DNA of 64,000 nucleotides from Paraburkholderia polaris (GTDB lineage: Bacteria; Pseudomonadota; Gammaproteobacteria; Burkholderiales; Burkholderiaceae), in assembly GCF_012927345.1 (NCBI RefSeq), contig NZ_JABBGJ010000020.1, positions 96,666 to 160,665 of the forward strand, read 5' to 3'. The position numbers and the translations under genes are program-made. Below, piece by piece: positions 1 through 8,350 of the stretch (positions within the stretch are counted from its first letter, which is position 1; each line of letters starts with the position of its first letter). The notes beneath the pieces were generated by a model. The model ran no database searches, was not told the DNA's origin, and saw nothing but the letters and a program-made list of their open reading frames with translations.

Positions 1-104
1 TGCTGCGTCTCCGTTGGGGTGGGATTGGCGGTGCTGTCTTTCTGTTGTTGCTTTGGGGTTTTGCTTCGTATGCGTGCAGGCATTGCTTTGGGCTTTACCT
101 TCGT

Positions 105-120
105 ATGCATGCATGCATGC
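105..120. repeat. (ATGC)4 microrepeat
   Basis: Four perfect copies of ATGC in tandem, which also form a self-complementary stretch. It lies in a T-rich stretch (1-304) in which I see no credible gene: the short frames there lack ribosome binding sites and read as low-complexity hydrophobic sequence. Confidence 0.7.
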
Positions 121-179
121 GGTGGTGCTTTTCTTGTTTTGTTTGTGGTTTATTAGCGTCGCCCCTGTGCGGGGCGGCA

Positions 180-214
180 CCTACTTTTCTTTGCCTGCCG
201 CAAAGAAAAGTAGG
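180..214. repeat. 14-bp perfect hairpin, probable dispersed repeat
   Basis: CCTACTTTTCTTTG (180-193) and its exact complement CAAAGAAAAGTAGG (201-214) enclose a 7-nt loop. A small GCCCC/GGGGC hairpin (161-175) precedes it. From memory, this hairpin with its flanking 'AAAAGAAAGCGGCTC' tail recurs in intergenic spaces of Paraburkholderia/Burkholderia chromosomes, so I call it a dispersed repeat; only one copy is inside this window. It could also act as a terminator-like structure for genes left of the window. Confidence 0.6.
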
Positions 215-304
215 CAAAAGAAAGCGGCTCAAACCACTCCTGCTAAGCGGGTCTCCTAGCTCGGAAGAGGGAGTGGTGCATCTGGAATCTGTGCCCTCCC
301 TCGT

Positions 305-1441
305 TCAACCCCCAGTGACAAAGGAGTCATACTTCCCGACTTGCACTTCGTGCTCGTCGGAAGAGTCTGCTTGGCGGTGGTGATGGTTTAAGTGCCTGAG
401 GAACGGCTTTCTTTCGAACCTTTTGATTGCTAACGAGGCGGCGCATGTCAGGTTCGCCATCGCGCTTAGTGCATACAGCAATATGAATTCGTCGCCGAAA
501 AAGTAGGGCGTCGTCCATAATGTCGCGCCCAATACCATTCCGATGTGGTGTGCCGCGCCAGGGCAGCCCGCGCTCATTGCGCTGCGCGATTTGCCCCGTA
601 GTTTCATGAGCGCCGGAATCGTCAGGCAGTCGAGGACCAGAAATATCTTTGCTGCGAGAAGTGCAAGTGTCGGATTTTCTGCGGCTGCGAGCGTTCCTAT
701 TAGCGCCGCTCGTAGCATGTACAGCACAATCAACATCCGGTTGTTGTTGCCGGACCGGTCGGTGATGAGCGCCAGTGCGCAAACAGCACCCAGCGAAAAC
801 GCGATCTGCCAGATCGGTTGCGCGCCACTCATGCCGCAAATCGCATACAGTTGGAAACGCGCGAGACTGCCGCTCGATAAACCTGCAAGTAAAGCGAGCA
901 GCGCCGTCGCACCGGTCGCGCGGATAGCTTTAGTCGACTCGTCCGCGCCCAGTCTCGGATATTTTTTTCGACTGGAGGCTTCTGCTGACGTGGCCGCCGC
1001 TGCGCCAACAAGGCGCCACCCGTAAAACAGCAATACGCCACCTATCGTCATAGCCAACGCGGCTAGCGCCGTGCGATGTTCCAACCCGCTCACATACGCC
1101 GGCACGACGCTCATCGCACTGATCGTGGCGATCAAAGTCACCGCCGTCGCAAATGTGGTGTGCCGCCTGGATATGCGCGACATCACAAGCGGCACGATCG
1201 TCATCGTTGCCAACGCCAGTGCGCTCATCCACAGCGCGTTAGCACGCTGACCAAGGCCGGCTTGCGTCACCAGGGTCGCGGCGCCGCCCACGAGCAGCAC
1301 ACAAGCCGCGCCGCCCACGCTCGCAATCGGCACGCATGCCGGGCCCGCAGCAATCGCGGGACGTACGCATGCCGTGCCGGCCCCGCGGACAACGGCGGCC
1401 CGCTTGCCGCGCGGCGTCGGATCAGCGCTTGCAGCAGCCAT
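305..1441 (-). CDS. MFS-like multi-pass membrane protein next to amine oxidase
   Basis: Encodes about 378 residues with roughly ten hydrophobic segments, a short basic cytoplasmic linker in the middle (RKKYPRL region) and a His-rich hydrophilic tail. The layout (two bundles of helices around a central loop) suggests a major-facilitator-type carrier, but I see no diagnostic MFS signature, so the family call is weak. It follows the amine oxidase gene on the same strand, starting 20 nt before that gene's stop, so the two are probably co-transcribed and it may move amines or their aldehyde/acid products. I chose the ATG at 1441; an in-frame GTG at 1480 is the alternative. Neither has a strong Shine-Dalgarno sequence. 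Confidence 0.55.
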   Translation of the reverse strand: MAAASADPTPRGKRAAVVRGAGTACVRPAIAAGPACVPIASVGGAACVLLVGGAATLVTQAGLGQRANALWMSALALATMTIVPLVMSRISRRHTTFATAVTLIATISAMSVVPAYVSGLEHRTALAALAMTIGGVLLFYGWRLVGAAAATSAEASSRKKYPRLGADESTKAIRATGATALLALLAGLSSGSLARFQLYAICGMSGAQPIWQIAFSLGAVCALALITDRSGNNNRMLIVLYMLRAALIGTLAAAENPTLALLAAKIFLVLDCLTIPALMKLRGKSRSAMSAGCPGAAHHIGMVLGATLWTTPYFFGDEFILLYALSAMANLTCAASLAIKRFERKPFLRHLNHHHRQADSSDEHEVQVGKYDSFVTGG

Positions 1442-3407
1442 GATCCGTGGACTTGTCGTCTTCAACGCTGTTCTGGTCACGCTCGGACGGTAAGTCCATC
1501 GTCGGGTTCGCAGAGAAGAAGTTGTTCGGCTTGAGCATGAAGCCGGCGTATTCCACCGGCATCACCGGGAAGTCCTCGGGTTTGCACACGTGTGTGTGAC
1601 CGAAGCTGTGCCACAAGACGATGTCTTCATTCTCAATGTTGCGGTTTGCCTCGATGTAGCGCGGCAAGCCGTCACCACCGGCATGCTGGTTCGGATAGTC
1701 GCCGCTCGCGTAGCGCTCGGTCGCGTCGAACGGTGTGACCCACACGTGACGGGTGGCAAAGCCGCCGCGTTGGCGGACCTTCGAGCGCTCGTCGGCCAGC
1801 ATCAGCGGCGAGTCGTTCACGATCAGCTTGTAGCCGGGATTCGCACCGACAGCGTTCTTCACGTTAGGGTTGGTCACCTTCCAGTAACGTCCCGTGCTGC
1901 CGTTCGCAAGGCGCGCGGCTTCGCCCTCCGTCTTGAACACGCGCTTCGTCGTGTCGAAGACGTTGCCGTACGGATTCGTTTCGCCCATCGGACGTGGCAC
2001 GAATTCATGTTCGGTCACCGTGTTGCGTTCACCGTCCACCATCATGTGCATCCGTGCATTGAAGAAGTGCTGGTGGGTCGGGCCGCCAAGATTCTCGGTG
2101 ATCATGCCGCCCCACGGATATGTGTCGCCGTCGGCCACCGCGGACGTTTGTACGATGCCGGTGAGCTTGCATTCGAGTTGAATCGTGCCGTCCTGATACA
2201 GGTACCAGTAGAAGCCGTAGTCGTAGTTGCCGACCGTCGCGAAGAACGAGATGACGAGGCGGCGGGAACGGCGCATTTCGAAGACGCCGGTGCGAAACTC
2301 GTAGTGCTTCCACAGGGTGCCGTAGTCCTCTTCGTGCATGCACACGGCGTTCTTCATCACGAACGCATTGCCGAAATCGTCGGCGGACGGAATGTCGAAA
2401 TAGCGGATCGTGCCGAGGCAATCGCAACCGAGTTCAAGTTGATTCGCCAGTTTGCCGAGGCCGTATTCGCCGGCATCGAATGCGCTCTTCCAGTAGTGAT
2501 TCGTGCTCGGGTCGGAGTAGGGCACGCACATCTCCGTCACGCTCGCACGGTAGATGATCGGCCGCGTGTTCTTGCCGTCATCCCATGACAGTTGATGCAG
2601 CACCAGCCCTTCGCGCGGGGTGAAGCCGACGCGGAAGTTCCAGTTCTGCCAGCTCACATGCCAGCCGTCGATCTTGAAGCTCGGGCCCTCGGGTTGGCTG
2701 ATCGACAGCGGCTTGAGCGTGCTGCGCGGCTCGCCAAGGCTCGGCGTGTCGTAGTTGTGTTTCGCGCGCGGAATCGGAATGATGCGGCCGTCGTCCACCA
2801 GTTCGATCACTTTCTTCTCAAGCAGATCGACCACCGCCACCACGCCCTCGATCGGATGCGCGTAGCCGTTATCGGTCACGGTCTCGCGGTAGTAGCTCAC
2901 GCAACGTACAAGGCGCCGGCCATTCTCGTTCTCGCGGTCGAAGCAGCCGGCGGAAAACGGATCGACCTGGACGCGCTCCAGATCCTTCTCGGTGAGGCCG
3001 CGCTTCATTACCGCAACGCGCCATGCGTCGTCGTTCTTGACGATCTGCTCGGCGTTCATGAAGTCTTCGATCATGATCGGCGGCTGGCCGTAAGGCGCCT
3101 GACCGAACGGCAGCACGTTGCGCGAGGCGACTCTTTTCTCTCTAAGGTCCACGTTGAATTCAATGGTCGTCCCATTCGTGCGATCGATTGCCAGCACGAA
3201 TGCAGCGCGCGAAAAATATTCGCCGGTCTTGAACGCGACCACTTCAGCCTTTGGCGGCTCGCGCAATTCGACCATCGGAAAGCGGACGTGCGCGTCGAGT
3301 TTTTCGGTGGCCTTCACGAGATCGCAGGCAAGCTGCATTTCGTCCGGACTCAGCGGATCGAGCGGATGAACCGGGGCGTGAGCGGCTTTCGTGGCATTCG
3401 TGTTCAT
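1422..3407 (-). CDS. tynA: Copper-containing primary-amine oxidase
   Basis: A 661-residue protein of the copper amine oxidase family, which oxidises primary amines to aldehydes with release of ammonia and hydrogen peroxide. The topaquinone precursor motif N-Y-D-Y is at residues 394-397 (Tyr395). The catalytic-base Asp lies in FDAGEYG at about residue 311, 84 residues upstream as expected. Copper ligands are the HQH pair in GPTHQHFF and the late His in GHTHVCKPEDFPVMP. No signal peptide is visible, unlike periplasmic enterobacterial TynA, so it is probably cytoplasmic. The ATG at 3407 has GGGA upstream. An AraC regulator is divergent, and a 21-bp-phased direct repeat (3524-3552) lies upstream with a TATTAT -10-like element at 3506-3501. 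The symbol is by family similarity; substrate is unproven. Confidence 0.9.
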   Translation of the reverse strand: MNTNATKAAHAPVHPLDPLSPDEMQLACDLVKATEKLDAHVRFPMVELREPPKAEVVAFKTGEYFSRAAFVLAIDRTNGTTIEFNVDLREKRVASRNVLPFGQAPYGQPPIMIEDFMNAEQIVKNDDAWRVAVMKRGLTEKDLERVQVDPFSAGCFDRENENGRRLVRCVSYYRETVTDNGYAHPIEGVVAVVDLLEKKVIELVDDGRIIPIPRAKHNYDTPSLGEPRSTLKPLSISQPEGPSFKIDGWHVSWQNWNFRVGFTPREGLVLHQLSWDDGKNTRPIIYRASVTEMCVPYSDPSTNHYWKSAFDAGEYGLGKLANQLELGCDCLGTIRYFDIPSADDFGNAFVMKNAVCMHEEDYGTLWKHYEFRTGVFEMRRSRRLVISFFATVGNYDYGFYWYLYQDGTIQLECKLTGIVQTSAVADGDTYPWGGMITENLGGPTHQHFFNARMHMMVDGERNTVTEHEFVPRPMGETNPYGNVFDTTKRVFKTEGEAARLANGSTGRYWKVTNPNVKNAVGANPGYKLIVNDSPLMLADERSKVRQRGGFATRHVWVTPFDATERYASGDYPNQHAGGDGLPRYIEANRNIENEDIVLWHSFGHTHVCKPEDFPVMPVEYAGFMLKPNNFFSANPTMDLPSERDQNSVEDDKSTDHGCCKR

Positions 3408-3523
3408 AAGATTCCCGTAAGGAGTTTGCTGGACCGGACTGCGTGCGAGGCTGGGTTAAGCGCGACGAACGCTGAGTCGATGGCAAATCGTAGGAACCCA
3501 ATAATATTTTCGCGCTTGCTTAT

Positions 3524-3552
3524 CGCGCCAAATGAACGATAAAGTGCGCCAA
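3524..3552 (-). promoter_or_regulatory. AraC-type direct-repeat operator upstream of the amine oxidase
   Basis: Read on the minus strand, TTGGCGCA (3552-3545) and TTGGCGCG (3531-3524) start exactly 21 bp apart, two helical turns. The proximal half-site overlaps the -35 position of a TATTAT -10-like hexamer (3506-3501). A near copy lies upstream of the permease gene at 4722-4750. Two tandem half-sites on one face of the helix is the usual AraC-family arrangement, so the AraC regulator at 3603-4601 is the probable ligand. Confidence 0.7.
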
Positions 3553-3602
3553 GAGGAATAACACGCAGCACATCAGCGAAGACTTGAGAGGAGACGCTCA
3601 GC

Positions 3603-4601
3603 ATGAAAAAAGTCACGCTCAACGGCAGTTTCCCGATGATCCGCGCCGCGGTCATGGGACCGGTTGTGCGCGCACTCGATGCATCAGGCGCCAATTGCGA
3701 CGCACTGCTGGAGGAGTTCGGCATGAGCCGTAAGCTCCTGTCGAATCCGTACGAAATCCTGCCGCTCACGCGTTATGTGGCGGCATTCGAGCGCGCGGCC
3801 GAAGTACTCGGTGAACCGTCGCTCGGCTTGCGTCTGGGCAGCGAATTGCAATTGACGGAGCTGGGGCCGGCGGGTCTCGTGTTTCTATCGTCGCCGACCT
3901 TGAACGCGGCGATGCGCAAGTTCACGCTCGCACTCGCGTCGTGGCAGAACGCCACGGCCTGCGAGTTGCTGCGCGATGGCGAATGGCCGGTTTGGACCTA
4001 TCAGATCGCCAATCCGCAGATCTGGCCGCGCCGGCAAGACGCGGAATACAGCCTGTCGACGATGTGCAATATGATCCGGCTGGTGCGCGGCGCGGCGTGG
4101 AGTCCCGTCGAACTGCATTTCGAACATGCCGCGCCCGCCGATCTCAAACTGTATACGCGCAATTTCCGCGCACCGGTGCGCTTTCAGCAGCCTTTCAATG
4201 GCGTGATTCTGCGTCCGCTGGATCTCGATGCGCCGCTCAAGAGCGCCGACACGCAAATGGCGCGCATGATGGAGCGCCATGCCACCGATCTGATTGCGCG
4301 CGATGCCGTGCCCCACAGCATCGTCGAACAGGTGCGCGATCTCGTCACGCGGCGGCTCGCGCACGAAAAGCTGATCGTCGCCGACATCGCGAAAGATCTC
4401 GGTCTCTCGCATCGTTCGCTGCAACGACACCTGACCGAGGCGGGGACTTCGGTGCGGCAAATCGTGCGCGAAGAGCGGCAGCGCAGTGTGGAAGGGCTGC
4501 TCGAGCGCGACGGACTGACCAATGCGGCGATCGCCCGGGCCGTGGGTTATGCCGACGCAACCGTACTGTGGCGCGCTACGCGCAACTGGAAAAAACAATA
4601 A
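3603..4601 (+). CDS. AraC-family transcriptional regulator of the amine oxidase locus
   Basis: 332 residues. The N-terminal two thirds match the Arabinose_bd-type sensor domain found in OruR/ArgR-like AraC proteins. The C-terminal roughly 100 residues are the double helix-turn-helix, with KDLGLSHRSLQRHL as the first recognition region and AIARAVGYADATVLWRATRNW as the second; the last is slightly degenerate (normally F-x-R-x-F-x-R-W). The ATG at 3603 has GAGGAG upstream. It is divergent from the amine oxidase and upstream of the APC permease. The shared 21-bp-phased operators at both flanking genes make it the likely activator of amine uptake and oxidation. The effector is probably an amine, by analogy with FeaR; this is inferred. 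Confidence 0.85.
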   Translation: MKKVTLNGSFPMIRAAVMGPVVRALDASGANCDALLEEFGMSRKLLSNPYEILPLTRYVAAFERAAEVLGEPSLGLRLGSELQLTELGPAGLVFLSSPTLNAAMRKFTLALASWQNATACELLRDGEWPVWTYQIANPQIWPRRQDAEYSLSTMCNMIRLVRGAAWSPVELHFEHAAPADLKLYTRNFRAPVRFQQPFNGVILRPLDLDAPLKSADTQMARMMERHATDLIARDAVPHSIVEQVRDLVTRRLAHEKLIVADIAKDLGLSHRSLQRHLTEAGTSVRQIVREERQRSVEGLLERDGLTNAAIARAVGYADATVLWRATRNWKKQ

Positions 4602-4721
4602 ACGGTGACAGCGTCGCAAATACTTTCATTCTGAAAGCACGCGCAATCGTCACACGAAAAGAAAAACTTCCGTTTCCTAAATATTCGCTGCGAACCGCCG
4701 TGCCTGACACGCTCACGAGCA

Positions 4722-4750
4722 TTGGCGCAAATTATCGAAAATTTGGCGCA
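4722..4750 (+). promoter_or_regulatory. AraC-type direct-repeat operator upstream of the amine permease
   Basis: TTGGCGCA at 4722-4729 and again at 4743-4750, 21 bp start to start. The spacer shares TTATCG and the ATTTGGCGC context with the copy upstream of the amine oxidase, and both copies read towards their genes. A TTTATT -10-like hexamer follows at 4765-4770. It lies about 140-167 bp upstream of the permease start. Confidence 0.7.
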
Positions 4751-4888
4751 GTTCGCGAAGTCGCTTTATTTTTTAGCTACCTACCATGCGCTCACACCGA
4801 AACATCGAACGTCGTTCAACCGAGCGCCTTGGCCAGCATTTCCCGGGTTTAGGCGAGTTCCAGACTAGCCAACAAAATAGAGGCAGCG

Positions 4889-6340
4889 ATGAATGAACCC
4901 TACTCTCCAACCCGTCTGATCGACGCGGAGAACCCTGTGGAACTGAAGGGCAATATGCTGGGCTTGTGGCAGATCGTGTTCCTCGTGATTTCCGCGGCCG
5001 CGCCGCTTACCGGCATGCTCGGTGCGGTGCCGCCCGCGATCAGCCTGGGTAATGGCGCGGGCATTCCGGGCGCGTTTGTGATTGCCGGCATCGTGCTGCT
5101 GATTTTCAGCGTGGGCTTTGCGTCGATGAGCCGGCACGTGGTGCGCGCCGGCGCGTTTTACGCGTACATCACCGCTGGACTCGGACGGCCGTTGGGCATG
5201 GCCGGCGCACTCGTCGCGCTGATGTCGTACACCTTCATCCAGATCGCGCTGTACGGGCTGTTTGGATTTTTTTGCACGGTGATTCTTTCTCCGCTACTGC
5301 ACACCGCGATGCCGTGGTACGGCTATTCGCTGATCTGCGTGGCGGTGGTGCAATTCACCGGCATCCGCGGTATCGATCTGAATAGCCGGCTGCTCGGCGT
5401 GCTGATGTGTCTCGAACTGGGCATTCTGCTGCTGCTCGCAATTGCGATCGTCGTGCATGGCGGTGGCCCGAACGGCCTCACGCTCGCGCCGTTCACACCG
5501 GAGCATGTGTTCAGCGGCCACCTCGGCATTGCGGTGATGTTCGCTTTCGCGTCGTTTATCGGTTTCGAAGCGACGGCGATTTACGGCAAGGAATGCCGGG
5601 ACCCGAAGGTGATCGTGCCACGCGCGACATACGTGTCGGTGATGCTGATTCTCGTGTTCTTCGCTTTCGTTACGTGGACGATTGTTTGCGCGTACGGACT
5701 GAACGACGTGGTCGCGGTCGCGACGAAGCAGCCGGGCGATTTCTGGTTCATTCAATCCGGCAAGTACCTGGGCGGTGCGGTGACGACGGTGATGAGCTTC
5801 CTGTTGCTCAGCAGTATCTTCGCGAGTCTGTTGTCGTTTCATAACACGCTGGTGCGCTATATCCACGCGCTGAGCCTCGAAGGCATACTGCCGCAAGCGC
5901 TCACTCGGGTGCACGAAAAATACCGTTCGCCGTATGTGGCGAGCTATCTGCAAACGCTCTCTGTGGCCGTCCTGCTCGGACTATTCATCGCGGCAGGCAG
6001 CGATGTGTTCAACATCGTTTTCAGCTGGAGTTCGGCGCTCGGCACGATCGGTATTGTGATGCTGCAAGCAGTGACGAGTTTTTCCGTCATCGCGTTCTTT
6101 CGCAAGACGCGCAAGGACACGCGCGTATGGCACTCGTTTGTCGCGCCCCTGGTCGGTGGTCTCGGCCTGCTGTATATCGGCGTGATTCTGGTGCGCAATC
6201 TCGATGCGCTCAGCGGCTCCGATAGCCCGATCGTCAAGTCTTTCCCCTGGATCGTATTCGCGGTGGCGCTCTTCGGCGTCGTGATCGGTCTCATCTTGCG
6301 TAAGAAGCGGCCGGATATCTACGCGCGCTTCGGGCAGTAA
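4889..6340 (+). CDS. APC-family amino acid/amine permease
   Basis: 483 residues with about twelve hydrophobic helices. The N-terminal part shows the amino acid-polyamine-organocation signature region (LWQIVFLVISAAAPLTG, then VVRAGAFYAYITAGLGRPLG). The mid-protein FASFIGFEATAIYGKECRDPKV is the typical helix 6 to loop motif of this family. It should import an amino acid or amine by proton or cation symport across the inner membrane. Its position after the amine-oxidase regulator and the shared operator at 4722-4750 suggest that it brings in the oxidase substrate. The ATG at 4889 has AGAGG just upstream. Confidence 0.85.
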   Translation: MNEPYSPTRLIDAENPVELKGNMLGLWQIVFLVISAAAPLTGMLGAVPPAISLGNGAGIPGAFVIAGIVLLIFSVGFASMSRHVVRAGAFYAYITAGLGRPLGMAGALVALMSYTFIQIALYGLFGFFCTVILSPLLHTAMPWYGYSLICVAVVQFTGIRGIDLNSRLLGVLMCLELGILLLLAIAIVVHGGGPNGLTLAPFTPEHVFSGHLGIAVMFAFASFIGFEATAIYGKECRDPKVIVPRATYVSVMLILVFFAFVTWTIVCAYGLNDVVAVATKQPGDFWFIQSGKYLGGAVTTVMSFLLLSSIFASLLSFHNTLVRYIHALSLEGILPQALTRVHEKYRSPYVASYLQTLSVAVLLGLFIAAGSDVFNIVFSWSSALGTIGIVMLQAVTSFSVIAFFRKTRKDTRVWHSFVAPLVGGLGLLYIGVILVRNLDALSGSDSPIVKSFPWIVFAVALFGVVIGLILRKKRPDIYARFGQ

Positions 6341-6435
6341 TCGAACAGCGCGCACCGCACTCAGCGCGCACCGTCTCGTCACGTTCTAACGATCGACTGC
6401 TGCCGTTCATTCTCGAGCGGCAGCGGAGCGCTGTC

Positions 6436-6471
6436 GTTCGTCCGGTTCGTCCGATTCGTCCTGTTTGTTCT
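6436..6471 (+). repeat. 9-bp tandem repeat in the porin leader
   Basis: GTTCGTCCG occurs twice exactly (6436-6444, 6445-6453) and then degenerates (ATTCGTCCT, GTTTGTTCT). A GCTGCCG/CGGCAGC hairpin (6399-6405 with 6418-6424) lies just upstream. The array sits within 75 bp of the porin start codon. Confidence 0.6.
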
Positions 6472-6506
6472 TGCTGAATTCACCACTCAACTCTCGACAA
6501 AAAAAT

Positions 6507-7721
6507 ATGGCAGACAAATTCGTCAAGCGCTCGGCGCTTGCGCTGGCCGCGTGCGGCCTCGCGATGGGCGCGCATGCGCAATCTTCGGTGACGCTCTATG
6601 GCACGGTCGACGCCGGCGTCGTCTATACGACCAACCAGCAGACAACGCTCGCCGACGGCAGCACCAACGGTCACGCGAATTACCAACTGGCGGGCGGCAA
6701 CCTGGTGCCGTCGCGTTGGGGCTTGATGGGCACGGAGGATATCGGTGGCGGCACCACGGTGAACTACACTTTGGAGAACAGCTTTCTGATCGGCAACGGC
6801 GCGATGTTGCAATCGAACACGCTGTTCAACCGCAACGCGTGGGTCGGTTTGAACAACGGCACGTACGGCGCGCTGACATTCGGCCGTCAATACGATCCGT
6901 TCTCCGATTACATGGGCGCGTATGCATCGAGCAATAACTGGGCGACGCTATACGGCTCGCATTTCGGCGACGTCGACAATCTCAACGAAGCGTTCAACTT
7001 CAACAACTCGATCAAGTACATCAGCCCGAGCTTCGGTGGCTTGACGGTTGGCGGGTTGTTCAGCCTGGGTGGCGTGGCGGGGAATTTTTCGCAGAACAAG
7101 GGCTGGGCGCTGGCGGCGAATTACGCACAGGGTCCGTTGTCATTGAGCGCGGGGTATCTCGAGTTGAACCAGCCGTTGGAGGCGGCCTTAGGCGGTACTG
7201 CCGGGTACATCGGCGATTTCAGTTGCGCGAATGCCGACGCGTCGTATTGTCTGCTGCAGCAGGCGAGCAAGGTGAGGATTTTCGGAGCGGGGGGCTCGTA
7301 TGCGTTCGGCAAGGCGAGTGTGGCGCTCACCTATACGCATACGCGTTTGTCGCAGAGCCAGTATTTCGCGAGTGCGGCGAGCCCTGGCGGGGCCGATATC
7401 TCGTTCGATATTGCCGAGTTGAATACGACCTATATGCTCGCGCCCGATTTGCAGCTCGGTCTGGCGTATATCTTCAACGACGCCAAACCGAGCAGCAGCG
7501 CGTCGACGCGCGTGCATCAGATCAACCTGGGTGCGGTGTACAGCCTGTCGAAGCGGACGGCGGTCTATGCGGTGGCGATCGGGCAGAAATCTTCAGGCGC
7601 CGGACTGGGGATCAATCCGTCGACCGGGCAGACGGAAAACCTGGCGCAGATTCCGAATATCGTCAATTCGGATACGGACAAACAACTCTCCGTGATCGTC
7701 GGCGTGCGGCACAATTTTTAA
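6507..7721 (+). CDS. Gram-negative porin (OmpC/Omp32 type)
   Basis: 404 residues beginning with a clear signal peptide that ends at GAHA-QSSVTLYG. The mature protein opens with SSVTLYGTVDAGV, the hallmark of beta-proteobacterial trimeric porins, contains SRWGLMGTEDIGGG and FNRNAWVGL, and ends in the beta-barrel signature VGVRHNF with a C-terminal Phe. It forms a diffusion channel in the outer membrane. The start is set at ATG 6507 because the signal peptide begins there; the Shine-Dalgarno sequence is poor. It follows the amine permease by 166 bp and may be the outer-membrane entry for the same substrates, an inference from position only. Confidence 0.9.
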   Translation: MADKFVKRSALALAACGLAMGAHAQSSVTLYGTVDAGVVYTTNQQTTLADGSTNGHANYQLAGGNLVPSRWGLMGTEDIGGGTTVNYTLENSFLIGNGAMLQSNTLFNRNAWVGLNNGTYGALTFGRQYDPFSDYMGAYASSNNWATLYGSHFGDVDNLNEAFNFNNSIKYISPSFGGLTVGGLFSLGGVAGNFSQNKGWALAANYAQGPLSLSAGYLELNQPLEAALGGTAGYIGDFSCANADASYCLLQQASKVRIFGAGGSYAFGKASVALTYTHTRLSQSQYFASAASPGGADISFDIAELNTTYMLAPDLQLGLAYIFNDAKPSSSASTRVHQINLGAVYSLSKRTAVYAVAIGQKSSGAGLGINPSTGQTENLAQIPNIVNSDTDKQLSVIVGVRHNF

Positions 7722-7803
7722 TCTGTCTGCGCGCGCTGGCAAACCGATTAACGGGAGCCAACGCCGCGCAGCGAACGACCCAAAGTGCCACGCGGGGAAA
7801 AAA

Positions 7804-8169
7804 CTAATCTGCCAGGCGTTTGTCCGCAAGCGCGTTCTGGCAATCCGCCAGCACCTGCTTTACCAGCCGCGCTTGGGGGTCAAGCTCGTCCGTATCGAGA
7901 ATCTCCTCGACCGCATCCCGCGCCCAATCGGCGTCGACAAATTTCGCGTGTCGCCGCGCAATCTCCAGCGCGGTTGCCGACAACCTGGCGATACTCAACC
8001 AGTCTGCTTCCCGGGACCGATGGTCGAGCCACTTGTGGGCGGCCTGCACGTGAAACGCCGCGTCAGGCCAATCCTCATTCAGGTAATAAGCGCCAAGGCA
8101 ACCGCATGTGAGCCAGCACAACAGCTCCAAACGGTCACGTGGACTCAGATGATGGCGTACATCACTCAT
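7804..8169 (-). CDS. Small uncharacterised protein
   Basis: 121 residues, predicted soluble and mostly helical, rich in Trp, His and acidic residues (e.g. YYLNEDWPDAAFHVQAAHKWLDH). I do not recognise a family. Codon use looks native. The start is put at the ATG at 8169 (MSDVRHHL); the frame stays open upstream, but that extension reads as non-protein-like. It is convergent with the porin gene and has 180 bp of DNA upstream, between it and the methyltransferase stop. Confidence 0.6.
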   Translation of the reverse strand: MSDVRHHLSPRDRLELLCWLTCGCLGAYYLNEDWPDAAFHVQAAHKWLDHRSREADWLSIARLSATALEIARRHAKFVDADWARDAVEEILDTDELDPQARLVKQVLADCQNALADKRLAD

Positions 8170-8350
8170 GGCGACGCTCGCTGCTGTAATTTGCGTTCCG
8201 GTGAGGACGGCAGGCCGTCCCGCGCTTACGTTACACAATATCACGCAGAATTCACGAGCCGCAATGCCTGACTGACCCTGGCGACGCCGGCACCACAAAC
8301 ATCACGCGGCGGCAACTGACAACTGGCAACCGGCAGCCTGCCCGGACCCG

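Noticed and set aside
14..383. Two overlapping hydrophobic open frames at the left end
   Set aside because: No ribosome site, extreme amino-acid bias, and they run through the hairpin repeat; read as non-coding.
1590..2588. 332-codon open frame on the plus strand inside the amine oxidase gene
   Set aside because: Antisense shadow of a strongly conserved gene in GC-rich DNA; no motif and no ribosome site.
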